64,000 nt of DNA. Source: Falsiruegeria mediterranea M17. Its GTDB lineage: Bacteria > Pseudomonadota > Alphaproteobacteria > Rhodobacterales > Rhodobacteraceae. Where the stretch lies: the NCBI RefSeq assembly GCF_900302455.1, contig NZ_ONZG01000009.1, forward strand, positions 62,001 to 126,000, given 5' to 3'. Below, one piece after another: positions 43,749 to 52,612 of this stretch (the first letter of the stretch is position 1; the number at the start of each line of letters is the position of its first letter). Made by a program: the position numbers and the translations under genes. A model generated the notes under the pieces. That model saw only the letters and a list, made by a program, of their open reading frames with translations. It was not told the origin of the DNA and made no database searches.

Positions 43749-46538
43749 ATGAGCCTGTATACAGACTACCTCACAGAGATCGAAACACGCAAAGAACAGG
43801 GCCTGAGCCCCAAGCCCATCGACGATGGTGCGTTGCTGGCCGAGATCATTGAACAGATCAAGGACACCGGGAACGAGCACCTCGGGGACTCGCTCAAGTT
43901 CTTCATTTACAACACACTTCCGGGCACGACCAACGCGGCGGGTGTCAAGGCGAAGTTCCTGAAAGAGATCATTCTGGGCGACGTCACTGTCGACGAAATC
44001 GCGCCCGAACGCGCGTTTGAGCTGCTGTCGCACATGAAAGGCGGCCCCTCGGTCGCCGTGCTGCTGGACCTGGCATTGGGCGATACCGAATCTGTTGCCG
44101 CTCCGGCTGCCGAAGTTCTGAAGACCCAGGTGTTTTTGTACGATGCGGATATGGCGCGTCTGGCTGAAGCACTTGAAGCTGGCAATGCGATCGCCAAGGA
44201 TGTGCTGGACAGCTACGCCAAAGCTGAATTCTTTACCAAGCTTCCCGATCTCGACGACGAGGTTCAGGTGGTCACCTATATCGCTGGCGAAGGTGATATC
44301 TCGACCGACTTGCTGTCGCCCGGCAACCAGGCGCACTCGCGCGCGGACCGTGAACTGCACGGCAAGTGCATGATCACCGAAGAGGCGCAGAAAGAGATCG
44401 AGGCGCTGAAGCTGCAGCACCCCGGCAAGCGTGTGATGCTGATCGCGGAAAAAGGCACCATGGGCGTTGGCTCGTCGCGGATGTCGGGCGTGAACAACGT
44501 CGCGCTCTGGACGGGTAAGCAGGCGTCGCCGTACGTACCGTTCGTGAACTACGCGCCGATTGTGGCAGGTACCAACGGCATCTCGCCGATCTTCCTGACC
44601 ACCGTTGGCGTGACCGGCGGCATCGGTTTGGACCTGAAGAACTGGGTCAAGAAGGTTGACGAGGACGGCAATGCGATCCTCAACAACGACGGCAATCCGA
44701 TCCTTGAACAGAAGTACTCGGTCGAAACCGGCACCGTGTTGAAGATCAACACCAAGACCCACAAGCTGCTCAGCGAAGACGGCGAAGAGCTGGTGGATGT
44801 GTCGTCTTCTTTCACGCCGCAAAAGATGGAATTCATGAAGGCAGGCGGATCTTACGCCATCGTCTTTGGTAAGAAGTTGCAGACATTTGCGGCCGAAACC
44901 TTGGGTGTTGAGGCACCGCAGGTGTTCGCACCTTCGAAAGAGATCAGCCACGAGGGCCAGGGCCTGACCGCCGTTGAAAAGATCTTCAACCGCAACGCTG
45001 TGGGAACAACACCCGGCAAGACCCTGCACGCCGGTTCCGACGTACGCGTCAAGGTCAACATCGTTGGGAGCCAGGACACCACCGGCCTGATGACCATGCA
45101 AGAGCTTGAGGCGATGGCGGCCACGGTTGTGTCGCCCATCGTTGATGGTGCTTATCAGTCGGGCTGCCACACCGCGTCCGTCTGGGATGCCAAGGCACAG
45201 GCCAACACCCCGCGTCTGATGAAGTTCATGAACGACTTTGGTCTGGTTACCGGGCGTGACCCCAAGGGCGAATACCACGCCATGACCGACGTGATCCACA
45301 AGGTCCTGAACGACATCACCGTCGACGACTGGTCGGTGATCATCGGCGGCGACAGCCACACCCGTATGTCCAAGGGCGTGGCATTTGGTGCGGACTCGGG
45401 CACCGTTGCGTTGGCGCTGGCCACCGGCGAGGCTTCGATGCCGATCCCGGAATCGGTCAAAGTGACCTTCAAGGGCCAGATGGCCGATCACATGGACTTC
45501 CGTGATGTGGTGCACGCCACCCAGGCGCAGATGCTTCAGCAGCATGGCGACAACGTCTTCCAAGGCCGCGTGATCGAGGTGCACATCGGCACCCTGCTGG
45601 CCGATCAGGCGTTCACCTTCACCGACTGGACGGCCGAGATGAAAGCCAAGGCCTCGGTCTGTATCTCGAACGACGAGACACTGATTGGCTCGTTGGAGTT
45701 GGCCAAATCGCGCATTCAGATCATGATCGACAAAGGCATGGAGCATGAAAACGGCATGCTGGCCAAGCTGATCGCAATCGCCGACAAGCGTATTGCCGAG
45801 ATCAAGTCAGGTGAAAAGCCTGCGCTGACCCCGGATGACAACGCCAAGTACTTCGCCGAGGTGGTTGTGGATCTGGAGGAGATCATCGAGCCGATGATCG
45901 CCGACCCGGATGTGAACAATGCGGATGTATCCAAACGCTATACTCACGACACCATCCGTCCGATCAGCTTCTACAATGCTGAAAAGAAGGTGGATCTGGG
46001 CTTTGTTGGCTCGTGCATGGTTCACAAGGGCGACATCAAGATCGTCGCGCAGATGCTCAAGAACCTCGAAGCTGCCAATGGCAAGGTTGAATTCAAGGCC
46101 CCGTTGGTTGTTGCGGCGCCCACCTACAACATCATCGATGAGATGAAAGAAGAGGGCGATTGGGAAATCCTGCAGAAGTATTCGGGCTTTGAGTTCGATG
46201 ACCTTTTCCCCAAGGAACAGGCCCGCACCGAGTACGAGAACATTCTCTACCTTGAGCGTCCCGGCTGTAACCTCTGCATGGGCAACCAGGAAAAGGCTGC
46301 CAAAGGCGATACCGTTCTGGCGACCTCGACCCGCCTGTTCCAGGGGCGTGTTGTGGCAGACAGCGAGAGCAAAAAGGGTGAATCGCTGTTGGCGTCGACC
46401 CCGCTGGTGGTGTTGTCGGCAATCCTGGGCCGGACGCCCACGCTCGAGGAATACAAAACTGCGGTCGAAGGCATCGACCTGACCAAATTTGCCCCGCCGA
46501 TGGAAAAACCGGCAGGCGCGCGGTCGGTGCACTTCTAA
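43749..46538 (+). CDS. acnB: Bifunctional aconitate hydratase 2 / 2-methylisocitrate dehydratase
   Basis: AcnB, 929 residues, complete. A citric-acid-cycle enzyme with a 4Fe-4S cluster that interconverts citrate and isocitrate. The HEAT-like and swivelling domains come first (the AcnB order), then the catalytic part: GGDSHTRMSKGVAFGADSG, and the cluster cysteines in GSCMVHKGD and GCNLCMGNQ. A long antisense frame opposite it is a coding shadow. Confidence 0.97.
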   Translation: MSLYTDYLTEIETRKEQGLSPKPIDDGALLAEIIEQIKDTGNEHLGDSLKFFIYNTLPGTTNAAGVKAKFLKEIILGDVTVDEIAPERAFELLSHMKGGPSVAVLLDLALGDTESVAAPAAEVLKTQVFLYDADMARLAEALEAGNAIAKDVLDSYAKAEFFTKLPDLDDEVQVVTYIAGEGDISTDLLSPGNQAHSRADRELHGKCMITEEAQKEIEALKLQHPGKRVMLIAEKGTMGVGSSRMSGVNNVALWTGKQASPYVPFVNYAPIVAGTNGISPIFLTTVGVTGGIGLDLKNWVKKVDEDGNAILNNDGNPILEQKYSVETGTVLKINTKTHKLLSEDGEELVDVSSSFTPQKMEFMKAGGSYAIVFGKKLQTFAAETLGVEAPQVFAPSKEISHEGQGLTAVEKIFNRNAVGTTPGKTLHAGSDVRVKVNIVGSQDTTGLMTMQELEAMAATVVSPIVDGAYQSGCHTASVWDAKAQANTPRLMKFMNDFGLVTGRDPKGEYHAMTDVIHKVLNDITVDDWSVIIGGDSHTRMSKGVAFGADSGTVALALATGEASMPIPESVKVTFKGQMADHMDFRDVVHATQAQMLQQHGDNVFQGRVIEVHIGTLLADQAFTFTDWTAEMKAKASVCISNDETLIGSLELAKSRIQIMIDKGMEHENGMLAKLIAIADKRIAEIKSGEKPALTPDDNAKYFAEVVVDLEEIIEPMIADPDVNNADVSKRYTHDTIRPISFYNAEKKVDLGFVGSCMVHKGDIKIVAQMLKNLEAANGKVEFKAPLVVAAPTYNIIDEMKEEGDWEILQKYSGFEFDDLFPKEQARTEYENILYLERPGCNLCMGNQEKAAKGDTVLATSTRLFQGRVVADSESKKGESLLASTPLVVLSAILGRTPTLEEYKTAVEGIDLTKFAPPMEKPAGARSVHF

Positions 46539-46559
46539 GAAACCGATATTAATCAAAGA

Positions 46560-46597
46560 AAAGGGCGGCGGGGCGAAAGGCTCCGTCGCCCTTTTTA
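46560..46597 (+). terminator. Rho-independent terminator after acnB
   Basis: A 12-bp stem AAAGGGCGGCGG/CCGTCGCCCTTT (46560-46571 with 46583-46594, one G-U pair) then TTT, 21 bases after the acnB stop. Confidence 0.85.
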
Positions 46598-46656
46598 CGT
46601 TCCGGGTAACTGCTTTGCTAGTTGCTGTGTCACGCGTCTTTTGCAGCGTGTCGGGC

Positions 46657-47703
46657 TCACCCGCGGCCGACGGGTCCACAGCTTTCGCGAACAACAAGAT
46701 CGCCGTGCATCATTATCTCAGAGTTGTCCAAGTTCTTGCCCTCAAGCTTGTCCAGTAAGAGGGTCATGGCTTGCGCGCCGATCATTGTGCGGGGTTGTCG
46801 AATGGTCGTCAGCGCCGGAGTAATGTTGCTTGCAAACGGAATGTCATCGAACCCAATGACGGAAAAATCGCGAGGGACGTCAAAGCCGCGCAGTCGCAGT
46901 GCTGCAATGACGCCGATTGCTGTGTTGTCATTGAAGCAGAAGAACGCGGTCGGCAGAGTGTCCTTTATGAACAGGCGTTCTACGGCTGCACGCCCGCCTT
47001 CGCTGGATCCATCGCCTTCCATACGCCAATCCGTCAACTCTTCGGCACATTCAGCAAGACCCAGACGGTACCCTGTGTGGCGGCGTTCGGACAGGACATC
47101 CCCGACGCCACCGCTAACAAACACGATCCGCCGATGACCCAATGAAACCAGATACTCGGTTGCCATCTTCGAGGCGGCGACATCGTCCACACCAACAAAA
47201 CTGCTTTCGGCCGTTTCCAGGGGGCGTCCAGCTGCGACCGTTGGGGGCAGCTTGATGCCGGGATTTTTGGGTGTCCCTGCCACGGGCTCGTGACCGGTCA
47301 GCAAGACAAGACCATCCGCGACACCCGTTGCCAAGAAACGCATGTGGTTCTCTTCGAGTGAGATGGCGCCTTCGGTGTTGCCGATCAGAACACCGTATCC
47401 TCGCGCGTGTGCTTCTTTTTCCAAGCCAATCAAGATGCCGGGAAAATTTGGATCAGCGATAGAGGGCGTCAGTACCATGACCATCTTTGACCGCTGCATG
47501 CGCAGGTTTTGCGCCATGACATTGGCGGTATAGCCAGTACGCGCAATTGCGTTGGTCACTTTCTTGCGGGTGCTTTCCGCGACCTTCTCAGGGTTTCGAA
47601 TCGCGCGGCTCACAGTGGCAATGGAAACGCCCGCAAGCTTGGCGACGTCTTCGATCGTTGCAGATTTTTTGGTCGGAAGCGTCACGTTTGGCACGCCTGT
47701 CAT
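46657..47703 (-). CDS. LacI-family transcriptional regulator
   Basis: A 348-residue sugar-responsive repressor: helix-turn-helix TIEDVAKLAGVSIATVSRAIRNPEKV with hinge, then a periplasmic-binding-protein-like domain (about 70-345; VADGLVLLTG, FVSGGVGDVLSERRHTGY, FFCFNDNTAIG). Divergent from the sugar ABC operon, whose upstream region holds palindromes fitting a LacI-type dimer. Confidence 0.93.
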   Translation of the reverse strand: MTGVPNVTLPTKKSATIEDVAKLAGVSIATVSRAIRNPEKVAESTRKKVTNAIARTGYTANVMAQNLRMQRSKMVMVLTPSIADPNFPGILIGLEKEAHARGYGVLIGNTEGAISLEENHMRFLATGVADGLVLLTGHEPVAGTPKNPGIKLPPTVAAGRPLETAESSFVGVDDVAASKMATEYLVSLGHRRIVFVSGGVGDVLSERRHTGYRLGLAECAEELTDWRMEGDGSSEGGRAAVERLFIKDTLPTAFFCFNDNTAIGVIAALRLRGFDVPRDFSVIGFDDIPFASNITPALTTIRQPRTMIGAQAMTLLLDKLEGKNLDNSEIMMHGDLVVRESCGPVGRG

Positions 47704-47724
47704 CGTTGGTTTTTTGTCTATGCG

Positions 47725-47740
47725 CCATAAGCGCTTAAGG
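47725..47740. promoter_or_regulatory. CG-centred palindrome upstream of lacI-like gene
   Basis: TAAGCGCTTA (47728-47737) is a perfect palindrome, extended to 16 bases by outer CC/GG. A central CG step is usual for LacI-family operators. It lies 22 bases upstream of the regulator start, so autorepression is likely. Confidence 0.5.
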
Positions 47741-47767
47741 GGCTTATACCCGCATTATCCCGTGCTG

Positions 47768-47822
47768 AAAAGGTTTACATCTTGCTATGTAAAGGTTTAC
47801 ACAATGTATGAAAAGGTTTACA
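47768..47822 (+). promoter_or_regulatory. Three phased AAAGGTTTACA repeats upstream of the sugar ABC operon
   Basis: AAAGGTTTACA occurs at 47769-47779, 47791-47801 and 47812-47822, spaced 22 and 21 bases, i.e. on the same face of the helix. The middle copy is part of the palindrome TGTAAAGGTTTACA (47788-47801); the outer two read TGAAAAGGTTTACA. It lies 52 bases before the first gene. A cooperative operator array is likely. Confidence 0.6.
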
Positions 47823-47873
47823 CACGCCAATCAAGGACCTCACAAAGAGGTGAAATACTAGGGAGGAGTCGAC

Positions 47874-49397
47874 GTGCCGGATGGCTTGTCAATAAGTACG
47901 CCGATTTTGTCGGCGGACGGGATCAGCAAATCTTTTGGATCGGTTCCGGTATTGTTCAGCGTCAGCATGGACATTCGCGCCGGCGAGGTGCACGCGCTGA
48001 TCGGAGAGAATGGTGCGGGCAAGTCGACCTTGATGAAGATCCTGTCAGGCTTTCTGCAGCCGACATCAGGGCACATTCGCGTCGAAGGTGTGGACACGGA
48101 ACTCCCCGGCAATGGCTTGTCCGAGGCCCTTGGGATCGTGCTTATCCATCAAGAGCTTAATCTGGCCGAGCAGATGACCGTCGAAGAAAACGTATTCCTC
48201 GGTCGAGAGCTCCAGAGCCGGGGCGTGCTGGACCGGACGGCAATGCGGGCCGCCGTGCACGGGTTCCTTGACGACATTGGTCTGGACATCTCACCCCAGG
48301 ATCGCATTTCGCAACTGTCGATCGCTCAGAAACAGATGGTCGAGATCGTCAAGGCGATGAGCCGCGATGCGAAGGTCCTTATCATGGACGAGCCAACCGC
48401 CGTGTTGACCGAGGCCGAAACAGAGCTGTTTTTTGCGCAGGTCCGCCGATTGAAGGAACGTGGAACCGCCATTGTTTTTGTCTCTCACAAGCTGGCCGAA
48501 GTCAGTGCGATTTCGGATCAGGTCACGGTGCTAAGGGACGGACAATGGATCGGCACACATGCCACCAAGGACCTGACACCGGACAGCATGGCGCAGATGA
48601 TGGTCGGGCGTGAATTGAGCGATCTTTACCCACCGATGAACGAGGTGGATGTGGATGCAGACCACCTGTTGTCCGTACAAAACCTGACGGCGCCTGGCGT
48701 ACATGACGTCAGCTTTGATCTCAGAAAGGGAGAGATTCTGGGGTTCTCGGGGCTGATCGGAGCAGGGCGGACAGCCGTGTTCGAAGCGATTTGCGGGCTG
48801 TCATCAAGACGTAGTGGTTCTATCGAATTCGACGGTGCGTCTGCGACCTTCGATTCCGTTGCCGCAGCACGAGACGCAGGCGTCGTTTACCTGACCAAGG
48901 ATCGAAAGGAGAAGGGCCTGCTTCTGGGGCAGAAGATGCGACCGAATTTGTCGCTCTTTGCCCTGCCCAAATTTGTAAAGGGGCTGAGCCTGGATCAAAA
49001 AGCCGAAGATGCTGCGCTGGAACGCGCTATCCGGCGGTTTGATATCCGTGCACGGGATCCAAATGTGAACGTGGGCGATCTGTCAGGGGGCAACCAGCAA
49101 AAGCTGTTGTTGGCCAAGGTGATGGAGTGCGATCCGCGCATTCTGATTATCGACGAGCCGACACGCGGGATCGACGTTGGAACCAAGCAGCAGATTTATC
49201 ACTTCATCGCGGCCATCGCCGCAGAGGGTGTCTCTGTCGTCGTTATCTCTTCGGAAATGCCCGAAATCATAGGACTTTGCCACCGTGTGGTGGTGATGCG
49301 CGAAGGTGAAATTACCGGCATTTTGACCGGCGAAGACATCAATGAATCCGAAATCGTGCGCTATGCCGCAGGACTGAAGCGGGAGCGTCAACAATGA
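47874..49397 (+). CDS. Sugar ABC transporter ATP-binding protein (RbsA/MglA-like)
   Basis: Double-domain sugar-import ATPase of 507 residues. First domain: Walker A GENGAGKST, signature LSIAQKQM, Walker B VLIMDEPTAVL. Second domain: degenerate Walker A GLIGAGRTAVFE, signature LSGGNQQK, Walker B ILIIDEPTRGIDVG. This asymmetry is typical of the carbohydrate CUT2 group. GTG 47874 has GGGAGGAG before it. First gene of a five-gene operon. Confidence 0.95.
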   Translation: MPDGLSISTPILSADGISKSFGSVPVLFSVSMDIRAGEVHALIGENGAGKSTLMKILSGFLQPTSGHIRVEGVDTELPGNGLSEALGIVLIHQELNLAEQMTVEENVFLGRELQSRGVLDRTAMRAAVHGFLDDIGLDISPQDRISQLSIAQKQMVEIVKAMSRDAKVLIMDEPTAVLTEAETELFFAQVRRLKERGTAIVFVSHKLAEVSAISDQVTVLRDGQWIGTHATKDLTPDSMAQMMVGRELSDLYPPMNEVDVDADHLLSVQNLTAPGVHDVSFDLRKGEILGFSGLIGAGRTAVFEAICGLSSRRSGSIEFDGASATFDSVAAARDAGVVYLTKDRKEKGLLLGQKMRPNLSLFALPKFVKGLSLDQKAEDAALERAIRRFDIRARDPNVNVGDLSGGNQQKLLLAKVMECDPRILIIDEPTRGIDVGTKQQIYHFIAAIAAEGVSVVVISSEMPEIIGLCHRVVVMREGEITGILTGEDINESEIVRYAAGLKRERQQ

Positions 49398-50410
49398 CCG
49401 AGACAGCCATGAGTACAGCCAAGAGCAGCAAACTGAACGGTTTTGACTTGAAAACAGCAGGTCCAGCCATTGCGCTCCTGATCCTGTGCGTGATCGGGTT
49501 CCTTCTCAATCCGGCGTTTCTGAGCGAGGGTAATATCACCAATTTGCTGACCCGCTCGGCCTTTATCGGGATCATTGCGGTGGGGGCAACGTTTGTGATC
49601 ACGGCAGGCGGAATTGATCTGTCGGTCGGTTCGATGGCCGCGGTCATCGCGGGCGTGATGATCATTGTCATGAATGGGGCAGTGGACACATTCGGGACAG
49701 GCCTGACCACAGTGCTCATTGGGTGTGGATGCTCGATCATCCTTGGCCTGGGGGCGGGCCTTGTGAACGGGCTGCTCACAACCAAAGGCAAGATCGAAGC
49801 CTTTATCGTTACACTTGGCACCATGGGCATATACCGTTCGCTCGTGACGTATTTTGCAGACGGCGGAACGTTGTCGCTGAATTATGACATCCGTGGTGTG
49901 TATCGCCCGGTGTACTACGAAAGCTTTCTGGGCCTGCCGATACCCGTCTGGGTGTTCATCATCGTGTCTATTGCGGGTTGGTTCCTGATGAACCGCACGG
50001 CGTTTGGTCGCTACTGCACGGCCATCGGTTCCAATGAAAGCGTCGCCAAGTACTCGGCCATCAAAGTCGATCGCGTAAAGACGCTGACCTATGTGATCCA
50101 GGGGCTCTGCGTGTCCTTGGCCACCATCATCTATGTGCCGCGTCTTGGATCTGCTTCGTCCTCGACCGGTGTCCTGTGGGAGCTGGAGGCGATCGCGGCC
50201 GTGATCATCGGGGGCACTGTCCTGAAAGGCGGGTACGGGCGGATTGGCGGCACAATTCTGGGCGCGTTGATCCTGACCACCATAGGCAACATTCTGAACT
50301 TCACCGACATGATCTCGAACTATCTGAACGGGACCATGCAGGGCCTCATCATCATCATCGCGGTCTGGCTGCAGCGCGGGGATTGGGGCCGCAAAACGTC
50401 GGCGGACTAA
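49394..50410 (+). CDS. Sugar ABC transporter permease (RbsC-like)
   Basis: Membrane subunit of the CUT2 importer, 338 residues, about ten hydrophobic segments, with the family motif AAVIIGGTVLKGGYGRIGGTILGALIL. It overlaps the ATPase gene by 4 bases (ATGA). An internal ATG at 49409 is a possible start. Confidence 0.94.
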   Translation: MTETAMSTAKSSKLNGFDLKTAGPAIALLILCVIGFLLNPAFLSEGNITNLLTRSAFIGIIAVGATFVITAGGIDLSVGSMAAVIAGVMIIVMNGAVDTFGTGLTTVLIGCGCSIILGLGAGLVNGLLTTKGKIEAFIVTLGTMGIYRSLVTYFADGGTLSLNYDIRGVYRPVYYESFLGLPIPVWVFIIVSIAGWFLMNRTAFGRYCTAIGSNESVAKYSAIKVDRVKTLTYVIQGLCVSLATIIYVPRLGSASSSTGVLWELEAIAAVIIGGTVLKGGYGRIGGTILGALILTTIGNILNFTDMISNYLNGTMQGLIIIIAVWLQRGDWGRKTSAD

Positions 50411-50533
50411 GGGCCGACACAAAACACACGAAGGAGTTTCTCGCACTGACATGTGCGAAAGAACCGGGCGCCACCGGAGAGGAGAGGTGCGCCCAAATCA
50501 GAGGGAAGTCAAAGGACTTGTAGGGAGGAAAAC

Positions 50534-51487
50534 ATGAAGACCTTTAGAAAAATCGGCGCTCTGGCCACGGTGGCCACCATCGCCTTCACGGGCTGGGCAA
50601 GCGCAGAAAACATCAAGATCGGCGTCAGCTATCCGACACCGACCCACGCTTGGGCGGCAGGTATGAACTGGCACGCGGAAAAGGCCGAAGAGCGTCTGGA
50701 AGCGCTTTATCCGGACGTCGACCTGATCCTGGTGAATTCGCCAGATCCAAGCGCGCAGGCCAGCGCGTTGGAAGATCTAATGTCAGTCCATCAAATTGAT
50801 GCGCTGGTGGTACTGCCATTTGAATCCGAGCCGCTCACTGACCCGGTGCTGAACGTCAAGAAATCCGGTGCGCTGATCACCGTTGTGGACCGTGGTCTGA
50901 GCCAGCCGGGTATTGAGGATATTTATGTCGCCGGCAACAACCCCGAGCTTGGGCGCGTGTCTGCCCAATACATGAAGGGGCGCCTGAAGGAAGGCGACAA
51001 CATCGTCATCCTGCGCGGTATTCCGACGCTGATCGACAACGAGCGCTTTGACGCCTTCATGGCAGAAATCGAAGGGTCCGGCATCAATGTCCTGGATCAC
51101 AAACACGCCAATTGGAACCGCGATGATGGGTTCGAAGTGATGCAGGATTTCCTGTCGCGCTTCCCGGACATCGACGCGGTTTGGGCACAGGATGATGACA
51201 TTGCAATTGGTGTTGTGGCCGCGCTGAAACAGGCAGGTCGCGATGGCAATGGCATGTTCGTGGTTGGCGGTGCCGGCATGAAAGAAACGATCAAGGGGAT
51301 CATGGACGGCAATGAACTGGTGCCGGTGGATGTGCTTTACCCGCCTGCGATGATCGCAACCGCGATGGATGTGACAGTTGCCGCATTTAAATCCAATGGG
51401 CCGGTTGCCGGGCGTTACATCTTGGGTGCGACCCTGATCACGCCCGAGAACGCGGCCAGCTTCTACTTCCCGGACTCGCCCTTCTAA
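50534..51487 (+). CDS. Sugar ABC transporter substrate-binding protein
   Basis: Periplasmic sugar receptor of 317 residues: signal peptide MKTFRKIGALATVATIAFTGWASA, then IKIGVSYPTPTHAWAAGMNWHAEKAEE, the type I fold with ALVVLPFESEPLTDPV, and VWAQDDDIAIGVVAAL. GGGAGG precedes ATG 50534. The ligand is not known; the downstream isomerase and dehydrogenase suggest an unusual sugar or cyclitol. Confidence 0.93.
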   Translation: MKTFRKIGALATVATIAFTGWASAENIKIGVSYPTPTHAWAAGMNWHAEKAEERLEALYPDVDLILVNSPDPSAQASALEDLMSVHQIDALVVLPFESEPLTDPVLNVKKSGALITVVDRGLSQPGIEDIYVAGNNPELGRVSAQYMKGRLKEGDNIVILRGIPTLIDNERFDAFMAEIEGSGINVLDHKHANWNRDDGFEVMQDFLSRFPDIDAVWAQDDDIAIGVVAALKQAGRDGNGMFVVGGAGMKETIKGIMDGNELVPVDVLYPPAMIATAMDVTVAAFKSNGPVAGRYILGATLITPENAASFYFPDSPF

Positions 51488-51556
51488 AGCGCGTTTCGGG
51501 TACCAGGGAAGAGGCCCATCTCCCAAGGGGCCTCTTCCCAAGAGAGGAGAAGAACC

Positions 51557-52612
51557 ATGCAGACCATCAAAGGCCCCGCGTTGTTCCTGGCCCAGTTTGC
51601 CAGCGACGACGCCCCCTTCAACTCGTGGGGCACCATCACCAAATGGGCCGCCGACTGTGGCTACAAGGGGGTGCAAGTGCCCAGCTGGGACGACCGCCTG
51701 TTTGACCTTGGTCGTGCCGCCAGCTCGCAATCCTATTGCGAAGATCTGGTCGGTGTCGCACGCGAGAACGGTGTCGAGATTACGGAGCTGTCCACACACC
51801 TGCAGGGCCAGCTTGTGGCCGTGCATCCGGCCTATGACGAATCCTTTGACGGATTTGCCGCCCCGCAGGTGCGCGGCAATCCAAAGGCGCGCCAAGCCTG
51901 GGCTGTCGAGCAGGTAAAGCTGGCGATTACGGCAAGCTACAATCTGGGCATTACATCACACGCGACATTCTCCGGCGCTTTGGCGTGGCCCTACATCTAT
52001 CCGTGGCCACAGCGACCGCCTGGTTTGGTCGAAGCAGCCTTTGATGAGCTGGCCAAGCGGTGGCGTCCCATTCTGGATCATGCGGATCAGATGGGCGTGG
52101 ACATCTGTTACGAAATCCATCCGGGCGAAGATCTGCACGACGGCGTGACGTTCGAGATGTTCTTGGAGCGGGTCGACAACCATGCGCGTTGCAACATGCT
52201 CTATGACCCCAGTCATTTCGTGCTGCAATGCCTCGACTACGTCGGCCACATTGATGACTACGCCGACCGCATCAAGATGTTCCACGTCAAGGATGCCGAG
52301 TTCAATCCGACCTCGAAGCAAGGTGTTTATGGCGGCTATCAAAGTTGGGTGGATCGCGCGGGACGCTTTCGCAGCTTGGGCGACGGGCAGGTCGATTTTG
52401 GGGCGATTTTCAGCAAGATGGCCGCCAATGATTTTGACGGCTGGGCCGTTGTGGAATGGGAATGTTGTCTCAAACATCCCGAAGACGGAGCCCGCGAAGG
52501 CGCGGCGTTTGTCCGCGATCACATCATCCGCGTCACGGAAACCGCCTTTGACGACTTCGCTGACGGAGGCACCGACGATGCAGCCAACAAACGCATGCTG
52601 GGGATATCGTGA
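51557..52612 (+). CDS. Sugar phosphate isomerase/epimerase family (AP endonuclease 2 fold)
   Basis: TIM-barrel protein of 351 residues of the xylose-isomerase-like family. Metal-site stretches: ITELSTHLQGQ, CYEIHPGEDLHDG, NMLYDPSHFVLQ, MFHVKDAEF and AVVEWECCL. The enzymes isomerise or dehydrate sugars and cyclitols. AGAGGAG precedes the start. Its stop overlaps the next start (TGATG). Confidence 0.9.
   Translation: MQTIKGPALFLAQFASDDAPFNSWGTITKWAADCGYKGVQVPSWDDRLFDLGRAASSQSYCEDLVGVARENGVEITELSTHLQGQLVAVHPAYDESFDGFAAPQVRGNPKARQAWAVEQVKLAITASYNLGITSHATFSGALAWPYIYPWPQRPPGLVEAAFDELAKRWRPILDHADQMGVDICYEIHPGEDLHDGVTFEMFLERVDNHARCNMLYDPSHFVLQCLDYVGHIDDYADRIKMFHVKDAEFNPTSKQGVYGGYQSWVDRAGRFRSLGDGQVDFGAIFSKMAANDFDGWAVVEWECCLKHPEDGAREGAAFVRDHIIRVTETAFDDFADGGTDDAANKRMLGIS

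Noticed and set aside
43731-45746. 671-codon open frame on the minus strand
   Set aside because: Exactly opposite acnB; His/Arg/Val-rich translation typical of an antisense shadow of a GC-rich gene, no ribosome site.
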